64,000 nt of DNA from Brevibacillus humidisoli (lineage in GTDB: Bacteria; Bacillota; Bacilli; Brevibacillales; Brevibacillaceae). The stretch lies in assembly GCF_020923435.1 (NCBI RefSeq), contig NZ_CP087263.1, positions 3,119,970 through 3,183,969 on the forward strand, read 5' to 3'. The notes under the pieces are model-generated. The model saw only the letters and a program-made list of their open reading frames with translations, searched no databases and had not been told where the DNA came from. Below are positions 9,716 to 19,247 of this stretch, in pieces. Numbering within the stretch: position 1 is the stretch's first letter; every line of letters begins with the position of its first letter. The position numbers and the translations under genes are program-made.

Positions 9716-11147
9716 ATGGATCTCTTTATCGTTCAACTGATTGCCGCCATTGTCCTTATTCTCATTGACCCTAAAAAAGAAACGAATCGTTGGGCCGTCC
9801 TTTTTTCTGCTGTCCGGATGTGCGATGGATGCATCCCACTTCTTATCGGATCAGCTTCTTCTGCAGATGGAATCAGAACGTTGGCTGCCTGTTTTGCACC
9901 TGGACATCCTGTATCAGGCTCAAGTCTACTTGGGATTGTTTGGCGAAATGACCTCCTCGTACGCCATCCTGATGTTCGCCATCGTCTACTCAGGCGTGGC
10001 CACTCCAACAGGACAGCGAGTACTGGCCGCTCTATTGCTGATTCCGGTTCTACCTTCCCCTTTTTTTACGCTGTCTACTGGCGACCCTCACTTCGCCGAA
10101 GAGTTGATGCTGGCATGGGTAGGACCATACTACCTGCTAACCTGCCTGCTGCTGCTGCATACGCTGTATTGGGAAGACAACCCGGTATTGCGGCAAAAGC
10201 ACATGGCAACAGCCTGTATCGTCATTCCACCGGTCATCGCTTATCTTTGTCTACACTTTATCCCCCGCATCCACGATGAACATTTCCACGGTTACCATTA
10301 TATACCTCTATTTGTTGGAATCTGTTTTTTGCTTTTCTTTGTTTTATCTACTCGTTATCGGGGATTCGTTGCACCGTTTCGGTTGGACAAGCATTGTTTG
10401 TCAGACAAAAAAATGTTCGATCATACCTGGCAAACGGTCGCCTCCGGAACATCACTGCTGCATCACGCGATCAAGAACAGAGTGATTATTCTCAACATGC
10501 TGGTCGAACGAATGAGCGAAGAAGTGAACCAGCAGCAAACCCGATCGCTGACAGATGACATCGAATTGCTGCGTACAGAGACGAAACAGATGCTGCAGCT
10601 GCTGTTCCGCCTGCAAAAAAAGCTGGATCAGGTCGAGATATCGCCTACTCTCAACAGTATCTCGCAGATCATGGAACAAACCTTGCGTGCCCACCGCCAT
10701 TTGCTGGATGGAAAGGAGGTTGTTTGGAAGATGGATGTAAAAGAGGTTCCCTTGTTATGTTGTGATGCTGCCCATCTGCAAGAGGCGTTTTCTAATCTGA
10801 TCATGAATGCAGTGGAATCGATGGAAGCGGGGTGCGGCGTACTGGATATCCGCATATTCGCTACCAAGCGAAAAGCAGTAATCACCATATGTGACAACGG
10901 CTGCGGCATCCCCAAGGAGCACCTGCCTCTCATCTTCAAACCGTATTACTCCTCCAAACGGGGAGGCGGCCATATTGGTCTGGGACTGAGTTACTGTCAG
11001 CTAGTTGTAGAAAAGCATAACGGAAGCATATCAGTGCAAAGTGAACCCGGAAAAGGAAGCGCTTTCACTATTGTGTTGCCATTACGGCAGAAGTTGCCTG
11101 CACCCGCACTGGATCAGAAATGGGGCCTGACGCATGAGCTGCATTAA
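9716..11147 (+). CDS. Membrane sensor histidine kinase, frameshifted near its start
   Basis: From ATG 9716 (GGGAGGTAACAGTCTG upstream) the first 30 residues, MDLFIVQLIAAIVLILIDPK..., are a membrane segment. After a run of six T (9801-9806) the reading must move to the frame of 9741 to continue (LLSGCAMDASHFLSDQ...). One T fewer would give a single 476-residue protein. It has several membrane helices, then a SLLHHAIKNR phosphoacceptor region, N-box NLIMNAVESM, DNGCGIP and GGGHIGLGLSYC. It is a two-component kinase overlapping its response regulator by 14 bases. It may regulate the divergent protease. Confidence 0.75.
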
Positions 11148-11814
11148 GATTTTTCTCTGTGACGACGATCCGCTGTTTTGCGAACTGCTTGTCCGTTTTC
11201 TCGACAAGGAACCAGAGTTTCAGGTGATCGGACAAGCTGCGGACAAAGAGAGTTTGCTGCGAGCGGTCACCTCTCACTCGATCGATATCCTGTTGTTGGA
11301 CAATCACTTGACCCACTCGCCATACGATGGCATTGAAGCAGCCATCGAGATTAGGGCATCGTTCCCGGCCATGCCCATCATCGTGCTTTCTTCCCTCGAT
11401 GACGCAGCCCTGGTTGCCCACGCTGTTGCCTACGGCAGAGTGACCAATTACATCACCAAAGAACATTACCGCGACCTGCCGCAAGCGATCCGAACTGCTC
11501 ATGCCAAGCAGCCTAGCTTTCATCATTCAACAACCGGTGTACTGATCAATCAATTCATCCAGGCGTACGACATGGAACTGCGACGGCAGATCACACCGAT
11601 CCAGCTGGAAATCCTGAAGCTGTTGGACCAAGGATACAACCGCAGACAAATCGCGGACAAGCTGTATTATGCAGAACAGACGATCAACAATGAACTATGT
11701 AAACTATCTGCTGTGATCAAAGGGAGGTTCCCTTATCTGCAATGGCTGCGGCTAAAGAAGCACAACACCAAACGAATCGTCCAACTGGCCAAGCAGTTGC
11801 AGATCATTCCCTAG
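11134..11814 (+). CDS. Response regulator with C-terminal HTH
   Basis: 226 residues. The receiver domain has acidic residues 10-12, phospho-acceptor Asp56 (DILLLDNHL), Ser86/87 and Lys109 (ITKEH). The C-terminal part (about 150-205) is LuxR/FixJ-like: ITPIQLEILKLLDQGYNRRQIADKLYYAEQTINN. The phosphorylated form should bind DNA. It overlaps the kinase gene and no terminator is seen after it. Targets are unknown; the protease promoter palindrome on the other side of the kinase is a candidate. Confidence 0.88.
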   Translation: MSCIKIFLCDDDPLFCELLVRFLDKEPEFQVIGQAADKESLLRAVTSHSIDILLLDNHLTHSPYDGIEAAIEIRASFPAMPIIVLSSLDDAALVAHAVAYGRVTNYITKEHYRDLPQAIRTAHAKQPSFHHSTTGVLINQFIQAYDMELRRQITPIQLEILKLLDQGYNRRQIADKLYYAEQTINNELCKLSAVIKGRFPYLQWLRLKKHNTKRIVQLAKQLQIIP

Positions 11815-11869
11815 CAAAAGGATTGTGTGTGTCGATGTCGTATTGCTATTGGGCGCTTCTAGCTTGTGG

Positions 11870-12118
11870 GACAAGCTGAGTCTGCTGATCCCCGAATGCT
11901 GTGCCATCGCCACATACGCAAACCAAGAGCAGAAATAGGTGGACGCCGGCTGCAGGTCCGGTGATTGAATGCAAGGAGCGTAAATTTGCAAAAATCGCTT
12001 CATGTTTGCTTGATCCAATAGTTCCTCCACTGAAAGCGAGAATAGCGCCTCCTCTTCCCGGTCTGTTAGCCGGATATGGAACTTCTCTTCTAATTCTGAT
12101 AGGTAAGCGTCCCCCCAT
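11870..12118 (-). pseudogene. FhuF-like ferric-siderophore reductase remnant
   Basis: From ATG 12118, removal of one base from a G6 run (plus-strand C 12111-12116) opens a frame MGDAYLSELEEKFHIRLTD... that continues EELLDQANMKRFLQIYAP and YFCSWFAYVAMAQHSG. This resembles the N-terminal part of FhuF-like proteins of Bacillales. The frame then loses similarity near 11870 and runs into the 3' end of the response regulator. Position fits: directly downstream of a siderophore ABC ATPase gene. The family reduces or releases Fe(III) from siderophores using a C-terminal 2Fe-2S site, which is absent here. The assignment rests on a short segment. Confidence 0.4.
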
Positions 12119-12193
12119 TGGTGCCTCTTATTCCCCTCTCCTCAATCCAGGGTTGACCACCATCCAGATCTTTTATAACTATAGCTAGCGATC

Positions 12194-12262
12194 GCCAGCG
12201 CTTTTGCAGCGCTTTTTACAGTGCTTTTGCAGTGCTTTGACAATCCTTCTACAACGCTTTTA
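12194..12262. repeat. Degenerate tandem repeat of an 11-12 base unit
   Basis: On the minus strand four consecutive units of AAA(A)GCRCTGY occur (12195-12236), with a fifth (AAAAGCGTTGT) at 12252-12262 touching the ATPase stop codon. Units alternate GCGC and GCAC cores. The function is unknown. Apart from this and the FhuF remnant, the 11815-12259 interval shows no gene. Confidence 0.6.
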
Positions 12263-13135
12263 CCTGGCCGACGTCAGCGGTACTCTCTGATCGTCTATGA
12301 GCGAGGAATCACCTGTTTTCACCGTCTGCGACTGCGCATGCTCCGATGGGCCAGCGAGCGCAAACGGCAGGCATAGTGGCACACCTGTTCTCGGATCGTG
12401 CAAAATATCAGCCTCTATGCCAAACACCTCGCGCAGTACTTCCTGGGTCATGACCTGATGCGGCGATCCTTCGCTGACTACCGTGCCCGATTTGATGGCG
12501 ACGATGTGATGGGCATACCGGGAAGCATGGTTTAGATCGTGAACGACCATTACAATCGTTCGTCCTTCCTCTTGATTTAACTTTTGCAGCAATTGCAGGA
12601 CTTCCAACTGATGGGCCATATCCAGGAACGTGGTCGGCTCATCCAAAAACAAGATATCAGTCTGTTGGGCCAGAGCCATGGCAATCCAGGCACGCTGGCG
12701 CTGTCCTCCCGACAGTTGATCAACCGGACGATCGCTAAAAGACTCCATGCCTGTAACCTGGATGGCCCAGTGGATGATCTCCTTGTCCTCACGGGTTAAG
12801 CTAAACCGTTTTTGATGGGGAAACCGTCCATAGCCGATCAACTCCGATACGGTCAGTCCCTCGGGTGCCGTCGGGTTTTGCGGCAAGATCGCCAGTTGCT
12901 TGGCGACTTCCTTTGTCGGCTGCTCGTGAATCGTCTTTCCGTCCAGCAAGACGACGCCTGCTTTTGGCTTCATCAGCCGGGCCATCGTCTTTAAGATAGT
13001 CGATTTGCCGGACCCGTTCGAGCCGACAAGCGCTGTTATTTTGCCTGTCGGTACGGTTAGGCTGAGATTTTTCACGATCAATGTCTCTGCATATCCGATA
13101 TCCAGTTGTTGTGTGTACAAACGCTCCATGTCCAT
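12260..13135 (-). CDS. Ferric-siderophore ABC transporter ATPase (FecE/FepC type)
   Basis: 291 residues. Walker [11 protein letters not shown]-loop [13 protein letters not shown], signature [10 protein letters not shown], Walker [13 protein letters not shown] and H-loop [12 protein letters not shown] are all intact. It energises import through the two permeases just upstream. The GTG/ATG region has GGGGGAAGG immediately before ATG 13135; the ATG at 13129 is better spaced. The C-terminal tail (from about residue 255) is longer than usual and ends at the repeat. It is the only complete siderophore-type ATPase in the window, so it may also serve the second permease pair at 18-20 kb. Confidence 0.9.
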   Translation of the reverse strand: MDMERLYTQQLDIGYAETLIVKNLSLTVPTGKITALVGSNGSGKSTILKTMARLMKPKAGVVLLDGKTIHEQPTKEVAKQLAILPQNPTAPEGLTVSELIGYGRFPHQKRFSLTREDKEIIHWAIQVTGMESFSDRPVDQLSGGQRQRAWIAMALAQQTDILFLDEPTTFLDMAHQLEVLQLLQKLNQEEGRTIVMVVHDLNHASRYAHHIVAIKSGTVVSEGSPHQVMTQEVLREVFGIEADILHDPRTGVPLCLPFALAGPSEHAQSQTVKTGDSSLIDDQRVPLTSAR

Positions 13136-13176
13136 CCTTCCCCCACTTCACGATCTGCCTGATAACATGAACAAGC

Positions 13177-14211
13177 TTATGCCTTTGATTTGGCTAACAA
13201 GTACAAGAAGTACGGCGCCCCAACCACCGCCACCACTATACCAGTAGGAATCTCCGAAGGCTGCAGGATCCAACGTCCCAGCGTGTCGGCTGTGATCAGC
13301 AGCAATCCCCCTGTTAGGGCAGAGGCTGGCAGCAGAAACTGGTGTTTCGGCCCGACCAACTGCCGCGCAAGATGGGGAGCGATCAGCCCGACAAACGTGA
13401 TGCCTCCGCTGACGGCAATACAGGAGGCGACCAATCCGACCGCGGCAGCTAGCAGGTAGCGACGTTCCTTCTCCATCAGAACCCCCAACCCTGCGGCCGT
13501 CAGCTCACCTAGGTTGAGCACATTCAGCACATTGGCCTTGCGGAAGACGAAGGGAAGCAGTACGACCAGCCACGGCAGCAACGCCAGTACGAAGTCCCAA
13601 TCGGTTCCCCATATGTTCCCCGCCAGCCAAGTGGCTACGAACTGAAAGCGATTTGGGTCCAGTCTGATCGTCAGCACGATCATGGCAGCATTGATTCCGG
13701 CAGCAACGGCTATACCCGTCAGGACCAGCCGCGTGGGAGAAAGCCCCTCGTGTTTTTTAAATGCTAGTCCGTAGATGAGAGCGGCGGTCAAGCCTGCGCC
13801 TACTAATGCGAGCAGCGGCAGCAAGAAAACCGGAGCGGCCGCATTGGTCGGATAAAAAGAGACAAACAAAATAACCATCAAGCCGGCACCGGAATTGATG
13901 CCGAGGATCCCTGGTTCTGCAAGCGCGTTGCGGGCCAGCCCCTGCAGGATACAGCCCGATACTGCGAGACCTGCGCCGACCAGTACGGAGATCACGATCC
14001 GAGGCAGTCGGAAATCGAACAGAATCAGCTCCTGTTTATCCGTGCCGGCTCCGATCAATGTCTTCCATACATCAAACGGCGCCAAGCGGATATATCCCGT
14101 ATTCAAACTGATCACGAGCATGACGAGAATGAGGATACCCAAAGCAGACATGACGATTGCTGCTCGAGCAGCACGACGGCGCTCCACCTGGGTAGATCTG
14201 ATCACTTCCAT
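13177..14211 (-). CDS. FecCD-family siderophore ABC permease
   Basis: 344 residues, about nine to ten membrane helices. Family marks: LPRIVISVLVGAGLAVSGCILQGLARNALAEPGILGINSGA near the first third and GGITFVGLIAPHLARQLVG near the C-terminus. ATG at 14211 overlaps the previous permease stop (TAATG), with AAGGGAACTGTA before it. It pairs with the permease encoded at 14211-15272 to make the heterodimeric channel. Confidence 0.92.
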   Translation of the reverse strand: MEVIRSTQVERRRAARAAIVMSALGILILVMLVISLNTGYIRLAPFDVWKTLIGAGTDKQELILFDFRLPRIVISVLVGAGLAVSGCILQGLARNALAEPGILGINSGAGLMVILFVSFYPTNAAAPVFLLPLLALVGAGLTAALIYGLAFKKHEGLSPTRLVLTGIAVAAGINAAMIVLTIRLDPNRFQFVATWLAGNIWGTDWDFVLALLPWLVVLLPFVFRKANVLNVLNLGELTAAGLGVLMEKERRYLLAAAVGLVASCIAVSGGITFVGLIAPHLARQLVGPKHQFLLPASALTGGLLLITADTLGRWILQPSEIPTGIVVAVVGAPYFLYLLAKSKA

Positions 14212-15272
14212 TACAGTTCCCTTCTCTCTTTGCGCACCAGGTAGAGGAAGAACGGGACCCCAATCAGGGCAATCAGGGCACCGATCGGCGTCTCAAACGG
14301 GGGATTAATCATTCGCGCCCCGATGTCGGCGAGGATCATCAGCAGACTGCCGAGCACGGCCGAACATGGGATGATCCAACGGTAATCGACGCCAACCAAA
14401 AAACGGGCGACATGGGGGATGAGCAGACCGACAAAACCGATCGATCCGACCGCAGAGACTGCGGCCCCGGCCAGCACCAGCACGACGATCGCAGCTGCCA
14501 GCTTTACCCACCTCGTCCGCTGCCCAAGACCTGTCGCAACCTCATCACCTAAGCTCAGCATCGTGATGGAGCGCGACAGCAACAGCGCCCCGATCAGCGC
14601 TCCGGCTACCCAAGGGAACATGGCATTGAGTTGGAACCACTTGGTACCTGCCACACCGCCCGCAACCCAAAACGCCAAATCCTGTCCAACCTGAAAGTAA
14701 ATCGCAATCCCCTCGCTGAGAGCGACCAACAACGCGCTGACAGCCGCCCCAGCCAACGTTAGCCGGACCGGTGTCAGCCCGTTTTGCGACAACGAACCAA
14801 TCCCATAGACCAGAGCCGCTCCGAGCGCTGCCCCAAGGAAGGAATACAAAATCAAGTAGAGATAAGGGAGTCCCGGAAAAAAGGCAAAGCATAGGGCAAG
14901 CATGCATCGCGCTCCCGCATTCAGACCGAGCAATCCAGAGTCAGCCAGCGGGTTGCGGGTCATTCCCTGCATAATCGCACCGGCAACAGCGAAACAGGCG
15001 CCAACCATGGCTGCGGCCAAAGCACGTGGAAGCCGCAGTTCCTGGATGATTTGATGCTGGGTCAGGTCAGGATTAAAGTGGAACAAAGCTTGCCAAACCG
15101 TAAGCAAGCTGATATCGGCCGCTCCAACCGAAATCGATGTCGCCAGACCCAGGACAACGGCGATGAATCCCCCCAGCAAAACAATCGAGGCGGCAACAGG
15201 CCTTGTACGCAGTTTAGGGACAGAGGGTTCAGCTTGTATGACATGGCCGGTGTGGGAATTCATCAAAACCAT
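14211..15272 (-). CDS. FecCD-family siderophore ABC permease
   Basis: 353 residues. It shows LPRALAAAMVGACFAVAGAIMQGMTRNPLADSGLLGLNAGA and GSIGFVGLLIPHVARFLVG, the standard FecCD/BtuC landmarks. A cytoplasmic N-terminal tail of about 30 residues precedes the first helix. ATG 15272 sits tight against AGGAAGAAGG; the ATG at 15263 is an alternative with better spacing. It forms the import channel with the next gene. Confidence 0.92.
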   Translation of the reverse strand: MVLMNSHTGHVIQAEPSVPKLRTRPVAASIVLLGGFIAVVLGLATSISVGAADISLLTVWQALFHFNPDLTQHQIIQELRLPRALAAAMVGACFAVAGAIMQGMTRNPLADSGLLGLNAGARCMLALCFAFFPGLPYLYLILYSFLGAALGAALVYGIGSLSQNGLTPVRLTLAGAAVSALLVALSEGIAIYFQVGQDLAFWVAGGVAGTKWFQLNAMFPWVAGALIGALLLSRSITMLSLGDEVATGLGQRTRWVKLAAAIVVLVLAGAAVSAVGSIGFVGLLIPHVARFLVGVDYRWIIPCSAVLGSLLMILADIGARMINPPFETPIGALIALIGVPFFLYLVRKERREL

Positions 15273-15330
15273 CCTTCTTCCTGTTGATCTGCTAGTTTAG
15301 AGATGGAACACTTCGTCCGACATGCGCCAA

Positions 15331-16293
15331 TCACTGCGTCAACTTCTCCACAATAAATTCGAGATGTTTTTCCAGGGAGATGGGATCGTTGAAATAAGCA
15401 GCAATCGGGTCGATTTGAAACACACGGTCGTTTTGCACAGCGGGCAGCCCTTGCCAAATGCTGCTGTCATAGACAGCCGACGGATCGGCGTCATCGCCCG
15501 ACCAATCGCAAGTAAAAATGTAATCACCTGCGTAATCAGGCAATCTCTCCAGCGAAAGACTGACCCAGCCCTGACCGCTGTCGATCGCTTCCTGCTGAAT
15601 CAGTTCAGGCGCTTTTAATTGAAACTCCAGATAAAGGATTTCACCGCCCCTGGCATAATTGTGGCCGTACGCGTAAATCCCTTTGGCATAGGGACTGAGG
15701 ATCGATACGGTTTGATCGCCTACCGCCGCTGTAACCTTCTGTTTCTGTTCGGCAAGCTTTCGATCCCATTCGGCGATCCATTCGTTGGCTTGCTCTTCCC
15801 GACCCGTCATCTTGCCAAACTCCCGCAACTGCTCTCGATAACCTGTCTTGCCGTACTCTACAGCGACCGTTGCCGCGATCTTCTCCAGCTTGCCGATGTT
15901 TTCTACCCCGCTGAAGGTGATGATCAGATCCGGCTGGAGCTCCAAAATCTTCTCGACCGACTTTCCATCACCCAAGTTCTCGATCCCGTCTGTCATTCCC
16001 TGAAAATACGGGTTCTGCAGTGCATGATCGGTAGCGCCGACAGGCTTGATGCCCAACGCCAGAAAATAGCCGACATAACTGTCTGCAAGCACAACAATCC
16101 GCTCAGGATTTTTAGGAATGCGTACTTCTCCGTTGGCTGCCTGATACAGGACGGTTTCCTCGTTCTCGCTCGCGGGCTCCGCATCCGTGGATGAGCCGGA
16201 TGGTTGAACGGCACTTGTTCCACAAGCAGAGAGTACACCCAGCAGCAAAATCAGACAGCAGATTTTCCAAAGATGATGATTCTGTCGCTTCAT
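15331..16293 (-). CDS. Ferric-siderophore-binding lipoprotein
   Basis: 320 residues. Lipoprotein signal with lipobox LSAC (Cys24). The FepB/TroA-like fold is shown by NPERIVVLADSYVGYFLALGIKPVGATD and ELQPDLIITFSG. It is second of two consecutive binding proteins, starting 24 bases after the other, with GGAGCGGGAGAG before ATG. The surface receptor delivers an Fe(III) complex to the permeases at 13-15 kb. The presence of two receptors suggests two ligands for one transporter. Confidence 0.9.
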   Translation of the reverse strand: MKRQNHHLWKICCLILLLGVLSACGTSAVQPSGSSTDAEPASENEETVLYQAANGEVRIPKNPERIVVLADSYVGYFLALGIKPVGATDHALQNPYFQGMTDGIENLGDGKSVEKILELQPDLIITFSGVENIGKLEKIAATVAVEYGKTGYREQLREFGKMTGREEQANEWIAEWDRKLAEQKQKVTAAVGDQTVSILSPYAKGIYAYGHNYARGGEILYLEFQLKAPELIQQEAIDSGQGWVSLSLERLPDYAGDYIFTCDWSGDDADPSAVYDSSIWQGLPAVQNDRVFQIDPIAAYFNDPISLEKHLEFIVEKLTQ

Positions 16294-16317
16294 CTCTCCC
16301 GCTCCTTGCCACTACAT

Positions 16318-17328
16318 CTATTTCTTGTTCATGTTTTCTTCGCTTCTGGCGATCAGCATATCGACGATCAGGTCAATCTGCTCGGTCACAGAAATCGGAT
16401 CATACGGATAAAACGTTTGAAAATCATTGTAGAAAACCGTATTGTTCTTTACCGCACTCAATCCTTGCCAGACCGAAGAGTCCAGCAACTGCTTCTGGGC
16501 CTCCCCCTTCTTTTGCGGGTCATACGTGGTCAGAAACATGTAATCGGCCGCATACTCCGGCAGTGTCTCCAAGGAGAGTTGGAGCGTCTGCGTATCATCG
16601 CCGGTCATCTTTTCCGGCATCCGCAGCTGAAGCGCGTTGTACACGGCTTGCCCGCCCCGGCCCGCGTTGTTGCCAAAGATCCACAGATCTCCTTTGTCGG
16701 TCAGCTCATAAAGCCCAAAGGTAGCATTCTCATCGATCACACCCTGCAACTTCTCGCGCCCCTCCGCCGCCTTCTGCTCGAAGCGGGCAATAAACTGTTC
16801 AGCCTTTTCCGGTTCCCCAGCGATGTCTCCGAATAGGCGTACCGTTTCGTAGACATCAGTCGTGGTGCCGTAGGGAATGTACAGAGTGGGCGCGATCTTG
16901 GACAACGCTTCATAGTTTTTGTCATACATGACCACGATTAAATCCGGCTCCAGCTGCAATGTTTTTTCCACGTTGATCGGATCGCCTATGTTTTCTGCCC
17001 CCTTGAGCCGCTCCTTAAGAAAGGGATTGTCAAAAGCCATCGGCTCCACACCGACTACGTTGGCGCCGACAGAGAGCAATTCTCCCCCGTAGTAATCCGT
17101 AACAATTCGCTGCGGCTTGACCGGGATCTCCACCTCTCCCTTAACGGTCGTAAAAGTACGCACTTTCGCTGCAGGTGCTTCGGTGGATGATTCTTGCGGT
17201 TTCTCTGTTGCTGGTATGGTAGCCGCGCCGCCGCCATTACCGTTGTTCCCCCCACCGCAAGCGGCGACCAGTGCAGAAAGCAGGAAAACCGCAGCAGCCG
17301 CTAGGAAACGTATTTTTATCTCTCGCAT
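16318..17328 (-). CDS. Ferric-siderophore-binding lipoprotein
   Basis: 336 residues. Lipobox VAAC (Cys24) followed by a Gly/Asn-rich linker (GGGNNGNGGG). The mature part shows KPQRIVTDYYGGELLSVGANVVGVEPMAFDNPF and LEPDLIVVMYDKNYEALSKIAP, a FepB/FhuD-like helical-backbone receptor. It is the first gene of the uptake operon, with a Fur box about 35 bases upstream of the start. It shares only family-level similarity with the adjacent receptor, so this is not a recent duplication. Confidence 0.9.
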   Translation of the reverse strand: MREIKIRFLAAAAVFLLSALVAACGGGNNGNGGGAATIPATEKPQESSTEAPAAKVRTFTTVKGEVEIPVKPQRIVTDYYGGELLSVGANVVGVEPMAFDNPFLKERLKGAENIGDPINVEKTLQLEPDLIVVMYDKNYEALSKIAPTLYIPYGTTTDVYETVRLFGDIAGEPEKAEQFIARFEQKAAEGREKLQGVIDENATFGLYELTDKGDLWIFGNNAGRGGQAVYNALQLRMPEKMTGDDTQTLQLSLETLPEYAADYMFLTTYDPQKKGEAQKQLLDSSVWQGLSAVKNNTVFYNDFQTFYPYDPISVTEQIDLIVDMLIARSEENMNKK

Positions 17329-17362
17329 GACAAGACTCCCTCGTGGTTGTGTTATTTATCAG

Positions 17363-17381
17363 TAATGATAATCATTATCAA
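17363..17381. promoter_or_regulatory. Fur box (siderophore uptake operon)
   Basis: TAATGATAATCATTATCAA closely matches the 19-base Fur consensus (GATAATGATAATCATTATC). It lies directly upstream of the first binding-lipoprotein gene on the minus strand. Iron-replete repression is expected. Confidence 0.88.
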
Positions 17382-17491
17382 AATAAAAATTACCAGAGTT
17401 GATTCCTCCTGTCAAGAACGTTTGGCAAACTCGTAAGCTCATTGGAAAAGCCGAATCAACCGTTGCCGAAGCTGCCAGAGTGGACGTTTCA

Positions 17492-18100
17492 TCAGGTGTC
17501 ACACCCATACTCCTGTCTACGCACGTCCTCTCTCTGCTGCTTTTCCAATGCCATCAGGCCAATCTTTTTTGCATCCTCCGGCTTTACGACGAACAATCCA
17601 TCATCATCCCCTACGATCAAATCTCCTGGATGGACGCTAACACCACAGATGCTGATCGTGGTATTCACCTCACCCTCCAGTTCCAAAGAACGTGTGGTTA
17701 GGGCGCTGATCCCTTTTGAATAGACGGGAAAACCTAGCTTCGTAATCGCTCGCACATCGGTGACACACCCGGACACGATTACTCCGGCCACTTTCTTGGC
17801 GATTGCCGCGTAGGTCCTGAATTCGCCCCAGCACGCTCTATGATCATCACCACTCATGTCTACCACAAGCACATCGTTTGGCTGCACCAGCTCCATCGCA
17901 TAGCGAATCGCCGTAGCATCCACATGGGGAATGCGAACGGTTACCGCGTTGCCCAGGAGTCGAATGGGCCTAAACAATGGATGCAGACCCTTTAGAAAAC
18001 CAAAGTCTGTAAAATGGCCAATCGTCGAAGGACTAATATCCCGATAGAGTGACAGAAGTTCCGGCGTTACACCCTGTACTCTTGGTTGAATCCGAAACAC
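17492..18100 (-). CDS. RraA-like / HMG aldolase family protein
   Basis: 202 residues. GTG at 18100 with GGGGGAG seven bases upstream. The sequence carries LLGNAVTVRIPHVDA, a GEFRTYAAIAKKVAGVIVSGCVTDVRAI segment and GVSVHPGDLIVGDDDGLFVV, which are the core of the RraA/4-hydroxy-4-methyl-2-oxoglutarate aldolase fold. The loop after the glycine-rich strand has GCVTDVR where the aldolases have a similar G-x-x-R-D metal-site region. The family also includes RNase E inhibitors and decarboxylases, so the reaction is uncertain. It sits between two iron operons on the same strand without its own Fur box. Confidence 0.78.
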   Translation of the reverse strand: MFRIQPRVQGVTPELLSLYRDISPSTIGHFTDFGFLKGLHPLFRPIRLLGNAVTVRIPHVDATAIRYAMELVQPNDVLVVDMSGDDHRACWGEFRTYAAIAKKVAGVIVSGCVTDVRAITKLGFPVYSKGISALTTRSLELEGEVNTTISICGVSVHPGDLIVGDDDGLFVVKPEDAKKIGLMALEKQQREDVRRQEYGCDT

Positions 18101-18203
18101 TAGACTACTCCCCCTGCCATAAGGTAATCTTCGTTCCTTCCATCAAGTCATGGATGCCTGGACTAGTGAAGCCGTACCTTTACCGTATACCGATTCTTGC
18201 TAT

Positions 18204-19247
18204 TCATTTATAGCGATTTTTATAGAGCAGATAGATAAAAAAGGGAGCACCTATGCCTGCCGTAAATACACCAGCGGGAATGTCAAGGGGCAAGAAGGCT
18301 GTCCTGGCCACGATATCGGCCAAAGCCATGATCAGCCCGCCTATGACAGCAGAAATCGGGACCAAACCGGCGAACGAACGGCCAATCAGCTTCCTCGCTA
18401 TGTGGGGGGCGATCAAACCAATAAATCCTACTCCTCCCGCATATGCGACGGCAGATCCGGCCAACGCCACACCAATGAACAGGAGGCCGCAGCGCTGCAG
18501 CTGCACTCTCGCTCCCAAGCCGAATGCCACTTGGTCTCCCAGTTCCTGTACGTGGACTGCTCTGGTAAAAAACAGGGCCAGCGGGGCAAACACGAGAAGC
18601 CATGGCAGCATCGCATAGACCTTCTCCCAACTGGCTCCATAAACACTTCCGGTCAGCCAAATGTACGCCTTCATCGTGGTAGCAATCGGCCCGAGAACAA
18701 TCATGAACGTAGTAAGCGCTCCCATCGCTGCCGCCATTCCAATGCCAACCAGCACAATCCGCATCGGTGTTACCCCTTTTTTCCAAGCCAAGAGGTAAAT
18801 GATCAGTGAAACCAATCCGGCACCTGCAAGGGCTGCCAGAGGCAGCCAAGAGGAGCTTGCTCTCTCGGACGCCATATACGAAAGAAAAAACACCGCGGCA
18901 GCCGAAGCACCACCTGTCACGCCGATCACATCAGGAGAAGCGAGCGGATTGCGGATGATGCTTTGCAGAATCAACCCAGATACGCCAAGTGCTGCTCCCA
19001 CCAGCAAGGAGAGGAGCATCCTCGGCAGTCTGAGCGTATCAATGGTAAAGGCATGTTCACCGCTTCCCAATCCGAACAGATGCTTGATGACATCGATGGG
19101 ATGTATCATCGTACTCCCGACAGAGAGACCGCCAATCAGCACCAGCACGCCAAACCCAATCAGCGCAAGCAGGACCGGAATCGTTCGCTTCTGGATCTGG
19201 AAAGAGATCAAGTCGTTTCTGCTGCGAAAAGAAAGATTAGGATCCAT
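18204..19247 (-). CDS. FecCD-family siderophore ABC permease
   Basis: 347 residues from ATG 19247, which overlaps the upstream permease stop and has AAGGGG about 10 bases before it. The frame is open to 19271. It shows LPRMLLSLLVGAALGVSGLILQSIIRNPLASPDVIGVTGGA and GGVGFIGLIAPHIARKLIG. It pairs with the gene encoded at 19237-20259. No ATPase or receptor gene is adjacent, so the pair must borrow them, probably the ATPase at 12260 and the receptor at 31157. Confidence 0.9.
   Translation of the reverse strand: MDPNLSFRSRNDLISFQIQKRTIPVLLALIGFGVLVLIGGLSVGSTMIHPIDVIKHLFGLGSGEHAFTIDTLRLPRMLLSLLVGAALGVSGLILQSIIRNPLASPDVIGVTGGASAAAVFFLSYMASERASSSWLPLAALAGAGLVSLIIYLLAWKKGVTPMRIVLVGIGMAAAMGALTTFMIVLGPIATTMKAYIWLTGSVYGASWEKVYAMLPWLLVFAPLALFFTRAVHVQELGDQVAFGLGARVQLQRCGLLFIGVALAGSAVAYAGGVGFIGLIAPHIARKLIGRSFAGLVPISAVIGGLIMALADIVARTAFLPLDIPAGVFTAGIGAPFFIYLLYKNRYK

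Noticed and set aside
9741-11147. Histidine kinase starting at GTG/ATG 9741 as a complete gene
   Set aside because: No ribosome binding site at 9741 and the first 20 residues are not membrane-like; the strong site and first helix belong to the frame of 9716.
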